Source: Phycisphaerales bacterium | Lineage (GTDB): Bacteria; Planctomycetota; Phycisphaerae; Phycisphaerales; JAGLTS01 | Direction of reading: 5' to 3' | NCBI GenBank assembly: GCA_023135165.1 | Contig: JAGLTS010000013.1 | Coordinates: 21,352 to 85,351 of the forward strand | Length of the DNA: 64,000 bases | Shown here: positions 28,695 to 39,206 of the stretch, piece by piece | Layout: every line of letters starts with the position of its first letter | Numbering within the stretch: the stretch's first letter is position 1 | The notes under the pieces: model-generated | Seen by the model: the letters and a program-made list of their open reading frames with translations, nothing else | What the model was told of the DNA's origin: nothing | The model's database searches: none | Program-made: the position numbers and the translations under genes

Positions 28695-29645
28695 ATGTCG
28701 TTGAATAGTGCGTCGAATTCGCGGATTCCGCAGGCCCTGTTGGGCGATGTGCCGTGCGTGCGATGCCGATACTCGCTGAAGGGTCTGTCGATCATCGGGG
28801 CGTGTCCGGAGTGTGGGACGCCGATCGGGACGACGATTCTCTTCACGGTGGACCCGCAGGCGCCACAGCTCCGACCGATGCGGCACCCCCGGCTGATGGG
28901 GGCTGCGGTGCTCCTTGCCTCGCTCTGTGGGTTGCTCTCCGCGCTGTTGCTGGTGACCCCCTCGGTGGCGGATGGCCTGCACGAGCTTCTCGGTTGGTTC
29001 ACCGAGCCGAGCCTGCGCGCGATTCGCCGTCAGATGCCGTCGCTGGCCGTGATTCCGCTGCTGATCACACTCGTGTCGTGCTTGGTCATGTACCGCCCGG
29101 TGGTGGGGACGCCGATGAACTGCCGTGTGGGCGTGCTCGGCTCAATCATCGGGTTTCTGCTGGTGATCGCATCGCTCTTGCTTCTGCAGTGGTTTGACGT
29201 TCAGCTCGGCCTGCGCGGGGCGTTCCACAAGGTGTCGCCGTACGATCGGCCGGATGAGATCACGCGGGCGCTGGTGCGCATCGTGTTCGACATCGGGCTC
29301 GTGACGATCTTCGTGCTGATTCGACCGTCGGCTCGGCTGCTCGTGTACCGCTCGCTGGCGCTGCGGATGGGGCGTGTCGGCCGACAGGCGCTGTACCCGA
29401 TGGCAGCGGCAGCGGGGGCAGCAGCGATCGGGGATCTGCTGCGATACCTCGCGCTGCGGATGACTTCAGAGTTGGATATCGGGTCGTCGCCGCTTCAACT
29501 CATCGGCGACATCACTGTCTGGGTGAGTTGCAGCTTCATCGTGCTCGGCCTCCTGCGCTCGGTGGTTGATGGGTGGCACATCCGCCGTTCGCTTGTGGCG
29601 CCGAGCCCATCGCTTGATGACCTGCTCGCGTTTCGACGGTCGTGA
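28695..29645 (+). CDS. Zinc-ribbon polytopic membrane protein
   Basis: 316 residues, no family name recognised. An N-terminal zinc ribbon CVRCRYSLKG with CPECGTPI at about 19-44 is followed by six or so membrane helices (MGAAVLLASLCGLLSALLLV and others). Start ATG 28695 with GGGAAG 4-9 nt upstream. The ribbon sequence resembles those of paralogs A and B, but the membrane part differs in length and arrangement. A hairpin with no U-tract follows the stop. Confidence 0.82.
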   Translation: MSLNSASNSRIPQALLGDVPCVRCRYSLKGLSIIGACPECGTPIGTTILFTVDPQAPQLRPMRHPRLMGAAVLLASLCGLLSALLLVTPSVADGLHELLGWFTEPSLRAIRRQMPSLAVIPLLITLVSCLVMYRPVVGTPMNCRVGVLGSIIGFLLVIASLLLLQWFDVQLGLRGAFHKVSPYDRPDEITRALVRIVFDIGLVTIFVLIRPSARLLVYRSLALRMGRVGRQALYPMAAAAGAAAIGDLLRYLALRMTSELDIGSSPLQLIGDITVWVSCSFIVLGLLRSVVDGWHIRRSLVAPSPSLDDLLAFRRS

Positions 29646-29660
29646 CTGCCAGCATGGCAG
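29646..29660. terminator. Short hairpin after the zinc-ribbon gene
   Basis: CTGCCA-GCA-TGGCAG, a perfect 6-bp stem with a 3-nt loop overlapping the end of the preceding gene's stop region. No run of T follows, so termination is uncertain. Confidence 0.3.
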
Positions 29661-29800
29661 GCGGCAGAGGTCGACGGGGCGATCCTGTCAGATCCCAACA
29701 GGGCGCTTGTTTGTGTAACATCTTGTTGAATAGGTGTTTACAGTCATACCGGGGGTGTCGCGGCTTGGCATCGCTGTTGCCATGACCGGGATGGCGAGGC

Positions 29801-29819
29801 GACCGTCTGCCAGGCGGTC
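29801..29819 (+). promoter_or_regulatory. Hairpin in the groEL1 leader
   Basis: GACCGtCTgccAGgCGGTC folds on itself (GACCG with CGGTC, inner CT with AG), about 60 nt upstream of the groEL1 start. It could be a 5'-UTR structure. A CIRCE element (TTAGCACTC-N9-GAGTGCTAA) was not found in the upstream region. Confidence 0.35.
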
Positions 29820-29878
29820 TCCCGCGTCACTTCTTCCTGGAACGTCCATACACCCGCTGAGAAGTGGAGACCTGATTC

Positions 29879-31531
29879 ATGGCCGCAAAAGAACTGGCCT
29901 TTGACACCGATGCCCGCCAAGCCCTGCTCACCGGAGTTGAGAAACTCGCCGCCGCCGTCAAGGCGACACTCGGACCGCGTGGCCGCAACGCCGTCCTTGA
30001 CAAGTCCTGGGGCGGACCCACCGTGACCAAGGATGGCGTCACCGTCGCTGAGGAGATCGAACTCCGCGACAAGACGCAGAACATGGGCGCCCAGCTCGTC
30101 AAGGAGGCTTCCAGCAAGACCTCCGATGATGCGGGTGACGGGACCACCACCGCCGTCGTACTCGCCGAGGCCATCTTCCGTGAAGGGCTTCGCCAGATTA
30201 CGGCAGGTGCCGACGCCAATGCCATGGTGCGAGGCATCCGCAGGGCGGTCGATACCGTCACACGCGAGATCGAGTCCATGAGCAAGCCCATCAAGGGCAA
30301 GGCCGACATCCAAAACGTCGCCACCATCTCATCCAACAACGATCGGGCCATCGGCAAGATCATGGCGAATGCCTTCGAGAGGGTCGGCAAGGACGGTGTC
30401 ATCACGATCGAAGAAGGCAAGACGATCGACACCTATGTCGATGTCGTCGAGGGTATGCAGTTCGATCGCGGCTACCTCTCGCCGAACTTCGTCACCAATG
30501 TTGACGACATGAAAGTCGAGCTTGAGAAGGCGCTCGTGCTGATCTACGAGGGCAAGATCGACTCGATCACAAAGTTCGTCCCCTTCCTTGAGAAGGTCAT
30601 GGCCACGAAGAAGCCGCTTGTGATCATCGCGGAGGATGTCACGGGCGAAGCGCTCAGCACCCTGGTCATCAACAAACTGCGCGGCGTGCTCAACGTCGTC
30701 GCCGTCAAGGCCCCGGGCTACGGCGATCGTCGCAAGGCCATGCTCGCGGACATCGCCGTTCTTACCGGCGGCGAGGCGATCATGAAGGATCTCGGCGTCG
30801 AACTTGATCAGATCCAGCTCAGCCAGCTCGGCATGGTCAAACGCATCGAGATCGACAGCGACAACACGACGATCATCGAAGGCGCGGGCAAGAACAGCGC
30901 GATCAAGGCGAGGATCGATCAGATCCGCCGGGAGATCGAGCTGTCCACCAGCGACTACGACACCGAGAAGCTCCAGGAGCGGCTCGCCAAGCTCGCGGGC
31001 GGCGTGGCGCAGATCAAGGTCGGCGCCGCGAGCGAAGCGGAACTCAAGGAGAAGAAGGCGCGCGTCGAGGATGCACTGCACGCCACCCGTGCAGCCATCG
31101 AGGAAGGCATCGTGCCAGGCGGCGGCGTCAGCTTCCTGCGGGCCGTACCCGCACTCGCCGCGGCGCGCAAGGCGGCGCGCGGTGACGAACGGCTCGGCGT
31201 CGATGTCGTCGCCAACGCAATGCAGCTTCCGCTTCGGACAATCGCTGACAACGCCGGTGAAAAGGGCACCGTCATCGTCGCCAAGGTCAGCGAGCGGAAG
31301 GGCAGCTTCGGCTTCGACGCCCTGGCCCGCGAGTACGGCGACCTGATCGAGAAGGGCATCATCACGCCCGCCAAGGTCGATCGCACCGCACTGCAGAACG
31401 CGGCGAGCGTCGCCAACCTGCTGCTTGCCGCCGACTGTGTCGTCACCGAAAAACCACAGGACAACGAGCCCGCACCGGGCGGCGCGCCAGGCATGGACGG
31501 CATGGGTGGCATGGGCGGCATGGGCTTCTAA
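29879..31531 (+). CDS. groEL: Chaperonin GroEL, copy 1 (GGM-tailed)
   Basis: 550 residues, the 60-kDa ATP-dependent folding chaperonin. Equatorial motifs: [34 protein letters not shown] and [15 protein letters not shown]; apical [12 protein letters not shown] and [17 protein letters not shown]. The tail is [13 protein letters not shown], the methionine-glycine repeat of canonical GroEL. A ribosome binding site (GTGGAG) precedes ATG 29879. Groups with groES and a second groEL just downstream. Confidence 0.97.
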   Translation: MAAKELAFDTDARQALLTGVEKLAAAVKATLGPRGRNAVLDKSWGGPTVTKDGVTVAEEIELRDKTQNMGAQLVKEASSKTSDDAGDGTTTAVVLAEAIFREGLRQITAGADANAMVRGIRRAVDTVTREIESMSKPIKGKADIQNVATISSNNDRAIGKIMANAFERVGKDGVITIEEGKTIDTYVDVVEGMQFDRGYLSPNFVTNVDDMKVELEKALVLIYEGKIDSITKFVPFLEKVMATKKPLVIIAEDVTGEALSTLVINKLRGVLNVVAVKAPGYGDRRKAMLADIAVLTGGEAIMKDLGVELDQIQLSQLGMVKRIEIDSDNTTIIEGAGKNSAIKARIDQIRREIELSTSDYDTEKLQERLAKLAGGVAQIKVGAASEAELKEKKARVEDALHATRAAIEEGIVPGGGVSFLRAVPALAAARKAARGDERLGVDVVANAMQLPLRTIADNAGEKGTVIVAKVSERKGSFGFDALAREYGDLIEKGIITPAKVDRTALQNAASVANLLLAADCVVTEKPQDNEPAPGGAPGMDGMGGMGGMGF

Positions 31532-31618
31532 GCACACGTACCTGCCAATCGGCTCGGACACACGAGAAAAACAACACGGCGTCAACGAACGCCGATGCAA
31601 GACAACGGAGACACCATC

Positions 31619-31909
31619 ATGGCAATCAAGCCACTCGACGATCGCATCCTCGTCAAGCCACAAGAGGCGGAAGACAAGACCGCAGCGGGGATCTACCTTC
31701 CCGAAGCCGCCAAGGAAAAACCTGTTCGCGGCACAGTCGTCGCGCTCGGCCCGGGCAAACTGCTTGACAACGGCAAACGCGGCGACATGAGCGTCAAGAA
31801 GAACGACATCGTCGTCTACGGCAAGTACGCAGGCACCGAGATCGAGATCAAGGGCAAGACCCACATGATCCTGCGAGAGTCGGAACTGCTCGGCATCATC
31901 GAGAAGTAA
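31619..31909 (+). CDS. groES: Co-chaperonin GroES
   Basis: 96 residues, lid of the GroEL cavity. [14 protein letters not shown] at the start, the mobile-loop region [16 protein letters not shown] and the C-terminal [16 protein letters not shown]. Start ATG 31619 with GGAGA 8 nt upstream; an in-frame ATG 8 codons upstream is not likely. It lies between the two groEL genes, unlike the usual groES-groEL order. Confidence 0.96.
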   Translation: MAIKPLDDRILVKPQEAEDKTAAGIYLPEAAKEKPVRGTVVALGPGKLLDNGKRGDMSVKKNDIVVYGKYAGTEIEIKGKTHMILRESELLGIIEK

Positions 31910-32003
31910 TCGCGCGCGTCGAGCGACTCCGCGATGGCGCGACGAAACAGGAAATCACCTCCGGCCTGCGAGCCGGGCAGCCACATACAGTTGGATACCA
32001 GCG

Positions 32004-33617
32004 ATGACAACGAAACAACAGTTGCGCGGTGAGACGGCTTTGCAGCACATGAAGCGAGGCGTCCAGCGGCTCTCCCAAGCGGTCAAGATCACGATGGGAC
32101 CCGTCGGACGCAACGTCGTCATGGAGAAATCCTATGGCGGCCCGGCGGTCACCAAGGACGGTGTCACCGTCGCCAAGGAGATCTCGCTTCCTGAGAAGTT
32201 CGAGGATATGGGCGTCAAGATGGTCGTCGAAGTCGCCAAGAAAGTCTCCGACAAGGCGGGCGACGGCACGACGTGCGCGACCATCCTGACCGAGGCGATC
32301 TTCGTGGACGGCCTGCGACACCTCGCCGCCGGCGCCAACCCCATGGCGCTGCAACGCGGCATCAACGCCGCTGCCAAGGTTGCCTGTGATGCGGTCGATG
32401 CGATCAGCGTCGAATGCACCGGCAAGGATGACTACCGCAAAGTCGCGACCGTCTCGGCGAACCACGACAAGGAGATCGGCGAGACCATCGCGGAAGCGAT
32501 CAACAAGGTCGGAGCGGAGGGCGTCGTCGAGGTCGAGGAAGGCAAGACCGCTGAAATGACGCTCGAATACGTCGAGGGCATGCAGTTCGACAAGGGCTAT
32601 CTCAGCCCCTACTTCATGACCGATCCGGCAAACAGCGAGTGCATCCTCGAGGATGCGATGATCCTCATCCACGAGAAGAAGATCAGCAACCTCGCCGACC
32701 TGCTCCCGCTGCTCAACAAGGTGGCCGGCTCGGGCAATGCGTTGCTCATCATCGCAGAGGATGTGGACAACGAAGCACTCGCGGCGCTGGTCGTCAATCG
32801 TCTGCGAGGCGTGCTGAAGGTCTGCGCGGTCAAGGCACCGGGCTTCGGCGATCGACGCAAGGCGATGCTCCAGGATCTCGCGGTCCTCACGGGCGGCACG
32901 TTCTTCAGCGAAGACCTCGGCAGAACGCTTGAGGACATCGATCTCACGGAACTCGGCAAGGCCAAGAAGCTCATCATCACGAAGGATGACACCACCGTCA
33001 TTCGCGGTGCCGGTAAGAAGAAGGACATCCAAACACGCGCATCGCAGATCCAGGCGCAGTACGACAAGTCCACGAGCGACTACGACCGTGAGAAGCTGCA
33101 GGAACGCCTGGCGAAACTGACGGGCGGCGTAGCGATCGTCAACGTCGGTGCCGCGACCGAGACGGCGATGAAGGAGCGCAAGGATCGCGTTGAAGACGCC
33201 TTGCACGCCACACGCGCCGCGGCGAAGGAAGGCTACGTGCCCGGCGGCGGCGTCGCGCTGATCCGCGCGATCGACGCCGTCGAGAAGAGCCGAGCCAAGG
33301 CCCGCGGCGATGAAAAGCTCGGCTACGACATCATCGCAGCCTCGCTGGAGAAGCCCGCATTCCAGATCGCCGACAACGCGGGCGTCGACGGCGACCTCGT
33401 CGTCGAGAAGATCAAAGATGGCCAGGGCAACTTCGGATACGACGCAGCGGCCGACACGTACACGGATCTTGTCCAGGCGGGTATCCTCGACCCGGCGCTC
33501 GTCGCCAAGCAGGCCTTGCAGAATGCCGCATCCGTCGCGGGCGTCATGCTGACCACCGATGTGCTCGTCACCGAACTGAAGGATGACGATGAACCGACGG
33601 ACGACGCGGTGGTGTAG
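32004..33617 (+). CDS. groEL: Chaperonin GroEL, copy 2 (no GGM tail)
   Basis: 537 residues. Same core motifs as copy 1 ([51 protein letters not shown]) but with an acidic tail [12 protein letters not shown] instead of Gly-Met repeats, and a Cys instead of Thr in the GDGTT loop. Divergent duplicate chaperonins with non-GGM tails usually indicate functional specialisation. Followed by a good intrinsic terminator at 33645-33680. Confidence 0.95.
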   Translation: MTTKQQLRGETALQHMKRGVQRLSQAVKITMGPVGRNVVMEKSYGGPAVTKDGVTVAKEISLPEKFEDMGVKMVVEVAKKVSDKAGDGTTCATILTEAIFVDGLRHLAAGANPMALQRGINAAAKVACDAVDAISVECTGKDDYRKVATVSANHDKEIGETIAEAINKVGAEGVVEVEEGKTAEMTLEYVEGMQFDKGYLSPYFMTDPANSECILEDAMILIHEKKISNLADLLPLLNKVAGSGNALLIIAEDVDNEALAALVVNRLRGVLKVCAVKAPGFGDRRKAMLQDLAVLTGGTFFSEDLGRTLEDIDLTELGKAKKLIITKDDTTVIRGAGKKKDIQTRASQIQAQYDKSTSDYDREKLQERLAKLTGGVAIVNVGAATETAMKERKDRVEDALHATRAAAKEGYVPGGGVALIRAIDAVEKSRAKARGDEKLGYDIIAASLEKPAFQIADNAGVDGDLVVEKIKDGQGNFGYDAAADTYTDLVQAGILDPALVAKQALQNAASVAGVMLTTDVLVTELKDDDEPTDDAVV

Positions 33618-33644
33618 CATGCCTCAATGAGCTCACGAGATCAT

Positions 33645-33680
33645 GGCAAGGGTGCGATTGGCGTCGCGCCCTCGCCTTTT
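33645..33680 (+). terminator. Rho-independent terminator after groEL2
   Basis: GGCAAGGGTGCGA then loop TTGGCG then TCGCGCCCTCGCC, a stem of about 12 pairs with one A-C mismatch and a G-T wobble, followed by TTTT. It ends the groEL1-groES-groEL2 unit before dnaJ. Confidence 0.75.
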
Positions 33681-33820
33681 GGAAATGTCGAATGACGAAT
33701 GTCCCATGGCTGGCGAGAGCGATGAAGCATCGACGATCAAGGAGTTCCGATAGCGCATCGACAGCAACCGCGCCAGACTCATTCAGCATGAGACATTAGA
33801 CATTCCCCGAAGGGCTCCCC

Positions 33821-35005
33821 ATGCCGGCCACACGCGATCGCGATTACTACGAAGTGCTCGGCGTCACCCGCGACGCTGGCGCTGACGACATCAAGCGCGC
33901 GTACCGCCGGCTGGCGATGAAACACCATCCCGATCGCAACCCAGGCGACGCCGAGGCTGAGGAGAAGTTCAAGGAAGCCGCCGCCGCCTACGAGGTTCTC
34001 AGCGACGACAAGCGCAAGCGGGTATACGACCAGTACGGTCACGAGGGCTTGCGCAGCACGCCCGGGCACGACTTCCGCTCGATGCACGCTGAGGACATCT
34101 TCTCGATGTTCAACGAGATCTTCGGCGCGGGGTTCGGCGGCATGGGCGGCGCACGTGGGGGACGTGGGGGCCGCGGTAGGCCGGGGCGCCGCGTCGCACG
34201 AGGCTACGACCTTGAAACACAGGTCGAGATCACCCTAGGCGATGTGCTCACGGGCGTGGAGAAGGATGTCGAGTTCACGCGGATGGATGTCTGCGAGACG
34301 TGCAAGGGCACCGGCGCCAAGCCCGGGACTAAGCCGATCGCCTGTGGGACGTGTGGCGGCATGGGACAGGTGACGCAAGTCGGGCTGGGCGGCATGTTCC
34401 GCATGCAGACGACCTGTCCGAACTGCCGCGGTAGAGGCTCGGTGATTGGCGAGCATTGCAACACATGCCGAGGCGTGGGGCGCACCGGCAGGCATCGAAA
34501 GCTCTCGATCAAGATCCCGGCGGGCATCCGTGATGGCCAGGCGGTCCGCGTGCAGGGCGAGGGTGAGCCGCCGCCGCAGGAATTGTCGCCTGAGGGAACA
34601 GGTGTGCGAGGCGATCTGCACGTCGTCGTTCGCGTGACGGAACATGAGCTGTTTGAACGTGATCCGAACAACCCGGATCATCTCGTGCTGGTCATGCCGA
34701 TCAGTTTCACGCAGGCGACGCTCGGAGCCGATGTCGAGGTTCCTCTGCTGGACGGTTCGACGACGCTGACCATTCCCAGCGGTACGCAGCACGGGGCGAT
34801 CTTCCGCATCGTTGGTGAAGGTCTGCCGAACTTGCGATCCGGAAGACGCGGCAGCCTCGTTGTTGCTGTCAAACTCGAAATACCAACAAAGCTCACGAAG
34901 AAGCAAGAAGAGCTCATCCGTGAGTTCGCCGAGACGGAAGACATGAGCGTCCTTCCGGAACGGCGCGGGTTTATGAAGAAGATCAAGAACATGCTCGGCA
35001 AGTAG
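33821..35005 (+). CDS. dnaJ: Chaperone DnaJ (Hsp40)
   Basis: 394 residues, type I J-protein that stimulates DnaK ATPase and delivers unfolded proteins. The J domain has HPD in [14 protein letters not shown] near residue 34, then a Gly-rich linker with an [13 protein letters not shown] tract. Four zinc-binding repeats follow: [24 protein letters not shown] and CNTCRGVG, then the substrate-binding beta domains. It is followed by grpE after 26 bp; no dnaK is in the window. Confidence 0.97.
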   Translation: MPATRDRDYYEVLGVTRDAGADDIKRAYRRLAMKHHPDRNPGDAEAEEKFKEAAAAYEVLSDDKRKRVYDQYGHEGLRSTPGHDFRSMHAEDIFSMFNEIFGAGFGGMGGARGGRGGRGRPGRRVARGYDLETQVEITLGDVLTGVEKDVEFTRMDVCETCKGTGAKPGTKPIACGTCGGMGQVTQVGLGGMFRMQTTCPNCRGRGSVIGEHCNTCRGVGRTGRHRKLSIKIPAGIRDGQAVRVQGEGEPPPQELSPEGTGVRGDLHVVVRVTEHELFERDPNNPDHLVLVMPISFTQATLGADVEVPLLDGSTTLTIPSGTQHGAIFRIVGEGLPNLRSGRRGSLVVAVKLEIPTKLTKKQEELIREFAETEDMSVLPERRGFMKKIKNMLGK

Positions 35006-35031
35006 CCGGGCGAGGCGTTTCGAGGCGCGCC

Positions 35032-35661
35032 ATGAAGCGAAAGAAGAACAAAGAACAGCTTGACGCGGAAGCGATCGACGACCAGGTCGACGACGCTGCG
35101 GTCGATGACCCAGCGCAGGACAAGGCATCGTCCGATGCGGACTACGATCCCGTCGAGCACATCGCCGAACTGGAGCAGGAGCGTGACGAAGCAATCGCGA
35201 AGTACCAACGCTCGCTCGCTGATTTCCAGAACTACCAGCGCCGCAGCATCCAGAACGAGCGCCAAGCCAACGAGCAGGGCATCGCATCCGTCGCACGGGG
35301 TTTGCTCCCGGTGATGGACCATTTCACGCTTGCACTGGGTCAGGACCCTCAGCAGACGACCGTCGAACAGTTCATGGCGGGTATGCGCATCGTGCGAGAT
35401 GAACTCGTCAAAGCCCTCCAGATCCACGGCCTGACTTCAATCCAAGTCGAAGTCGGCGACGCCTTCGACCCGAAATACCACGACGCCGTCGCCCGTGTCG
35501 CGGCTCAAGACGTTGATCCCGGATGTGTGTCAAATATCACACAGGATGGGTTCATGCTCGGCGACCGCGTTCTGCGCGCCGTGAAGGTAACAATCGCGCC
35601 CGAAGACGTGGAAGACGAGCCGACTGATGCGACGGATGATGATGCTGAGCGCAGCGAGTGA
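35032..35661 (+). CDS. grpE: Nucleotide exchange factor GrpE
   Basis: 209 residues, releases ADP from DnaK. A charged N-terminal tail, a long coiled coil (ELEQERDEAIAKYQRSLADF) and the C-terminal beta region with FDPKYHDAVARV and LRAVKVTIAP. In the dnaJ-grpE-FmdB-like unit. Confidence 0.95.
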   Translation: MKRKKNKEQLDAEAIDDQVDDAAVDDPAQDKASSDADYDPVEHIAELEQERDEAIAKYQRSLADFQNYQRRSIQNERQANEQGIASVARGLLPVMDHFTLALGQDPQQTTVEQFMAGMRIVRDELVKALQIHGLTSIQVEVGDAFDPKYHDAVARVAAQDVDPGCVSNITQDGFMLGDRVLRAVKVTIAPEDVEDEPTDATDDDAERSE

Positions 35662-35685
35662 GCCGCCGGCGAAAGGAAGTATGTG

Positions 35686-36015
35686 ATGCCGACGTATGAA
35701 TACGAGTGTGAAACGTGCGAGCACGCGTTCGAAGAGTTCCAATCGATGACAGCTCGCCCGCTGCGCAAGTGCCCCGAGTGCGGCGAACGGTCGCTGCGGC
35801 GGCTGATCGGCGCGGGCGCGGGTCTGATCTTCAAAGGCAGCGGCTTCTACGAGACGGACTACCGTTCCGCAAGCTACAAGAAAGCAGCAGAAGCCGAGAA
35901 GAGTGCCCAGTCATCCAAGTCAGACAAGAAGAGCGACGGCGCATCCGGCAAAACAAAGCCCAAAGCAGGCAATCCCGACGCCAAGAAGGCGGCAACGGCC
36001 AGCAAGTCCGGCTGA
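35686..36015 (+). CDS. FmdB-family zinc-ribbon protein
   Basis: 109 residues. MPTYEYECETCEHAFEEFQS and CPECGERSLRRLIGAGAG form the CxxC-CxxC ribbon of the FmdB family (putative regulatory protein). The second half is a Lys/Ser/Ala-rich disordered tail. Start ATG 35686 with AGGA at 35674-35677; a GTG one codon earlier is possible. It follows grpE by 24 bp. Confidence 0.88.
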   Translation: MPTYEYECETCEHAFEEFQSMTARPLRKCPECGERSLRRLIGAGAGLIFKGSGFYETDYRSASYKKAAEAEKSAQSSKSDKKSDGASGKTKPKAGNPDAKKAATASKSG

Positions 36016-36072
36016 GTGCGCGGGAATGCCCGTCTGCGTGTTCGCTGCACCCGATGATTGACAGATCCCGCT

Positions 36073-36159
36073 CACAGCCCCGCCTGGCAAGGCGGGGTTC
36101 GCTTCACCTGTGGATAGCGCACTTAGACGACGAACCTCGCCTTGCCAGACGAGGCTGTG
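36073..36159. repeat. REPIN-like inverted doublet between convergent genes
   Basis: Two 29-nt units in opposite orientation (36073-36101 plus strand; 36131-36159 minus strand) separated by 29 nt. Each starts CACAGCC and ends GGTTCG and forms its own hairpin. Unit 1 has the 8-bp stem CCCCGCCT-ggca-AGGCGGGG; unit 2 differs in the stem by compensatory changes (C-G to T-A and a G-T wobble), which supports RNA or hairpin function. It could also serve as a bidirectional terminator for the FmdB-like and hydrolase genes. Confidence 0.7.
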
Positions 36160-36211
36160 ATGCAGGCACAACGGATGAAACCGAAATATCACAATGGACG
36201 GCGCCTCTGCG

Positions 36212-37084
36212 TCAGTTGCCGGCGAGCGCTGCAACTTGTTCGCGGAGCAGACGGGTGAACTCGTCGGGCTTTTCGAGCATCGGGAAGTGACCGACCTCTT
36301 CCATGAGAACCACGTCGAACGACGGCGAGAACCGGCGGTTCGACTCGACCTTCGTCTCGTTCGGCGCTGCTGCGTTGATGCATCGCACGGGGACGGGACA
36401 GGCTGCGAGGATCGCCTTCTGATCGAGCGTGATGTAGGACCGCATCAGGCCGACGCCGACCTTCGGGTCCGTGGCGCATGCGCCCTCTGTGATGCGATCG
36501 ACCAGCGCCGGGTCGGTCCATTCAGGCAGCATGCTCTGCAAGAAGCCCGCGCACACGCCCGCGAAGTCAGCCTCCAGCGCTGCGACAAAAGGCGCCATCA
36601 TCTCCTCGGTGAACTCCAAGGCCACATCCTGCAGCGTGTCGACGCCGATCACGCCGATGACGCGATCGGGCATCATCGCCGCTGCCTGAAGCGACACAGG
36701 CCCGCCCATCGAGTGGCCGACGAGAACGACCCTGTTCAGGTCGAGATGCTCCACGACGGCGACGACATCGCGGGCAAGGTCCGCGGTGGTCCACACGTCT
36801 CGGTCGATCCCGGACTCACCCTGACCGCCTAAGTCGAGCGCGACGACTCGGTGCGCCTCGTCAAGCGCCGCCATCTGCGCAGCCCAATGCGTGCGGTCGC
36901 AGCACCAGCCGTGGATGAACACGATCGTCGGATCACCGCCGCCCTGCGCGTCGTAGGCGATCTCCAGGCCGTCGAACGATGCGGTTCGGCCTGTCTGCGG
37001 CGGCTGTGGGGAGTCGTCCGAGGCACATGCGGACAGCGCGCAGGCAAGCAGCACACACATCAGGAGTTGCGTCATCGTCTTCAT
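36212..37084 (-). CDS. Alpha/beta hydrolase lipoprotein
   Basis: 290 residues. A signal peptide with lipobox LSAC (Cys about residue 21) predicts lipid anchoring to the periplasmic side. The fold has the nucleophile elbow GHSMGGPVS (Ser), DLGGQGESG, and a C-terminal VGHFPML with the catalytic His. An oxyanion region FIHGWCCDRTHW is upstream. The substrate is unknown. It is convergent with the FmdB-like gene and downstream of the debranching enzyme, which it follows by 40 bp on the same strand. Confidence 0.88.
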   Translation of the reverse strand: MKTMTQLLMCVLLACALSACASDDSPQPPQTGRTASFDGLEIAYDAQGGGDPTIVFIHGWCCDRTHWAAQMAALDEAHRVVALDLGGQGESGIDRDVWTTADLARDVVAVVEHLDLNRVVLVGHSMGGPVSLQAAAMMPDRVIGVIGVDTLQDVALEFTEEMMAPFVAALEADFAGVCAGFLQSMLPEWTDPALVDRITEGACATDPKVGVGLMRSYITLDQKAILAACPVPVRCINAAAPNETKVESNRRFSPSFDVVLMEEVGHFPMLEKPDEFTRLLREQVAALAGN

Positions 37085-37124
37085 GTCAATCCTCTCGGGT
37101 TCGAGTCGCGCGCCTGGTGGGGCG

Positions 37125-39206
37125 TCATCCGATCGGCCCTCGCTCGATCAGGATGGCGATGCGCAACAGTTCCGCCACGCTCCACGCCTGGGCGATGCAG
37201 CCCTGCGGTCGCTGGTCGAGATCGGCTGCGGCGGGATCACCGCCGTCGTAGACCTCCGCGATCTGCCCGAGGCACTGCGAATCGAGCTGCGCCAGGAGCG
37301 GGCTGATGAACTCGCGCGCCTGCCTGCGAGCGTTCTCGGTGAACCCTTCGGATCGCAAGAATGCCTCGACAAACGGCCCGATCAGCCAAGGCCAGCACGT
37401 GCCTTGATGATACGCCGCATCACGCGCGAACATGTCACCTTCAAAGCGAGGCTGATACGCCGGGTCCGTCGGGCTGAGCGTTCGCAGACCCATCGGCGTG
37501 AGCAGGTGCTCACGACACACATCCACAACCGCTCGTTGCTGGGCGATTCGCAAAGGCGAGTGCGGCAGACTCACAGCCAGGAGCTGGTTGGGCCTGATGT
37601 CCGGCACGGGTCGCCAGCCGTCTTCGTATGCCGAGTCAGCCGTCAACACGTCGTACAGGCATCGTGTGTCGTCATTCCAGAACGCCTGACGGAAGGACGC
37701 AGCCACTTCGCCGGCCAGCATTCGCAGCGATGCGGAGAGCGCAGCATCGTGTGAGGTCACCGCCTCGGAGACGGCGAGCAGCGCGTGATGCCAGAGCGCA
37801 TTGATCTCGACCGCCTTGCCGTGCCGGGGCGTGAACACGGTCCCATCGCGCTTGGCGTCCATCCATGTGAGTTGCGTATTGGCGTCCCCGGCGAAGATCA
37901 GTTTGTCTCCCTCATCCATGCCGATACCGAGGTCCGTACCACGGCGGTAGTGCTCGATGATCTCCAGGCACGCGGGCAGGGCGTGCTCGGCGAAACCGTC
38001 GAAGTCCTTCGACATGGCCAAGTACTGCGATGCAGCGTGGATGTACCACAAGCTCGCATCGACGGTGTTGTAGTGCGGTCTGCCGCCGTAGTCATCGAAT
38101 CGATTGGGGATCAGCCCTCGCTGCACATGTCTGCCGAACGTCGAAAGCGTTTGCAGCGCTTCACCCCAGCGCCCGGTCGTAAGCAGCAGGCCGGGCAGGC
38201 AGATCATCGTGTCCCGTCCCCAGTCGGCGAACCACGGGAAGCCGGCGAGGATCGACGTGGAGAGCACGCCGTCCACGCGCCGGCCGACGACATACGCATC
38301 GCTCGCACGGGCCAGTCGCAACACCGGCTCAGCGGTCACGCCCGACGCCCGCACATGATCGGTGATTGCCGCGATGTGTCCCTGATGCTGCGCGATGGAC
38401 TCCTCGATCGGCCGAACCAGATCCGACCCGACCCCTGCGTAGATCGTGAGCGGGTGCTTGGAAGTTCTCGGGTCGAACGTGTACTCGAAGCAGCCGGGTG
38501 TGAAGAGGCTCTCGGAATCGGCCAGACCTCGCTCCGCTTCGCGCGCGTAGTGGAACTGATGCCACCAGTCTTCATCTGGCACGAAGATCGCCTGTTCGCT
38601 TCCGATGCACAGTTCACACGCATCGGTGCAGAGCATGATCTGCTTCGGGCCGGGGACGAAGCCGAACCGGTCATCCGTCGTGTCGCGGAGCAACTCGTGG
38701 AAGTCGCGCACGCTGACGAGCGGCGCGATGCGGATGCGTACTGTTCGGCCGGGCGATTTCACATGGTAGGAAATCGCACATTCATCACGATCGTCGAAGA
38801 GATACAGCTCTCGCGTGATCTCGACATCGCCGATCTGATACACCCATCGGCAGGCGTGGTCGATCTCGAACCGCTTGAGATACGTGTGGCCCTGTGGGTG
38901 GATCGTACCGTCGGTGAATCGGTGGTTGCTGATCTCAGCAACCGTCTCCGCCGATCGGCCCGTCTGGATGGCGATGCGCTCGATCAGCCCGTTGAGCAGC
39001 ATGATGCGTCCGACGGGCGGCTGCGTGGCGGCGATGAGCAGGCCGTGGTACCGCCTTGTGTTCAGCCCGAGCGCTGAGCCCATCGCGAAGCCGCCTCGCT
39101 TATTCGTGAGGAGCCACTCGATGCCGCTGAATGCATCGACATCGCCGTCGTAGGACAAGACGCGAGCGCTGTCTGATGGTGCACGTTGCTCAGCGGTCAC
39201 GCTCAT
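37125..39206 (-). CDS. Glycogen debranching enzyme (amylo-alpha-1,6-glucosidase family)
   Basis: 693 residues. An N-terminal glycogen-debranching domain (WLLTNKRGGFAMGSALGLNT) and a C-terminal alpha/alpha-barrel of the GH133-like family with FPWFADWGRDTMICLPGLLL, YNTVDASLWYIHA and DLGIGMDEGDKLIFAGD. These are the catalytic and barrel motifs of bacterial amylo-1,6-glucosidases. It probably trims alpha-1,6 branches of glycogen. Start ATG 39206. Confidence 0.93.
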   Translation of the reverse strand: MSVTAEQRAPSDSARVLSYDGDVDAFSGIEWLLTNKRGGFAMGSALGLNTRRYHGLLIAATQPPVGRIMLLNGLIERIAIQTGRSAETVAEISNHRFTDGTIHPQGHTYLKRFEIDHACRWVYQIGDVEITRELYLFDDRDECAISYHVKSPGRTVRIRIAPLVSVRDFHELLRDTTDDRFGFVPGPKQIMLCTDACELCIGSEQAIFVPDEDWWHQFHYAREAERGLADSESLFTPGCFEYTFDPRTSKHPLTIYAGVGSDLVRPIEESIAQHQGHIAAITDHVRASGVTAEPVLRLARASDAYVVGRRVDGVLSTSILAGFPWFADWGRDTMICLPGLLLTTGRWGEALQTLSTFGRHVQRGLIPNRFDDYGGRPHYNTVDASLWYIHAASQYLAMSKDFDGFAEHALPACLEIIEHYRRGTDLGIGMDEGDKLIFAGDANTQLTWMDAKRDGTVFTPRHGKAVEINALWHHALLAVSEAVTSHDAALSASLRMLAGEVAASFRQAFWNDDTRCLYDVLTADSAYEDGWRPVPDIRPNQLLAVSLPHSPLRIAQQRAVVDVCREHLLTPMGLRTLSPTDPAYQPRFEGDMFARDAAYHQGTCWPWLIGPFVEAFLRSEGFTENARRQAREFISPLLAQLDSQCLGQIAEVYDGGDPAAADLDQRPQGCIAQAWSVAELLRIAILIERGPIG

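Noticed and set aside
29646..29878. CIRCE operator upstream of groEL1
   Set aside because: No TTAGCACTC-N9-GAGTGCTAA-like sequence is present; only short hairpins were found.
30329..33620. Two long antisense open frames over groEL1 and groEL2
   Set aside because: They are mirror frames of conserved GroEL sequence, with no family features of their own.
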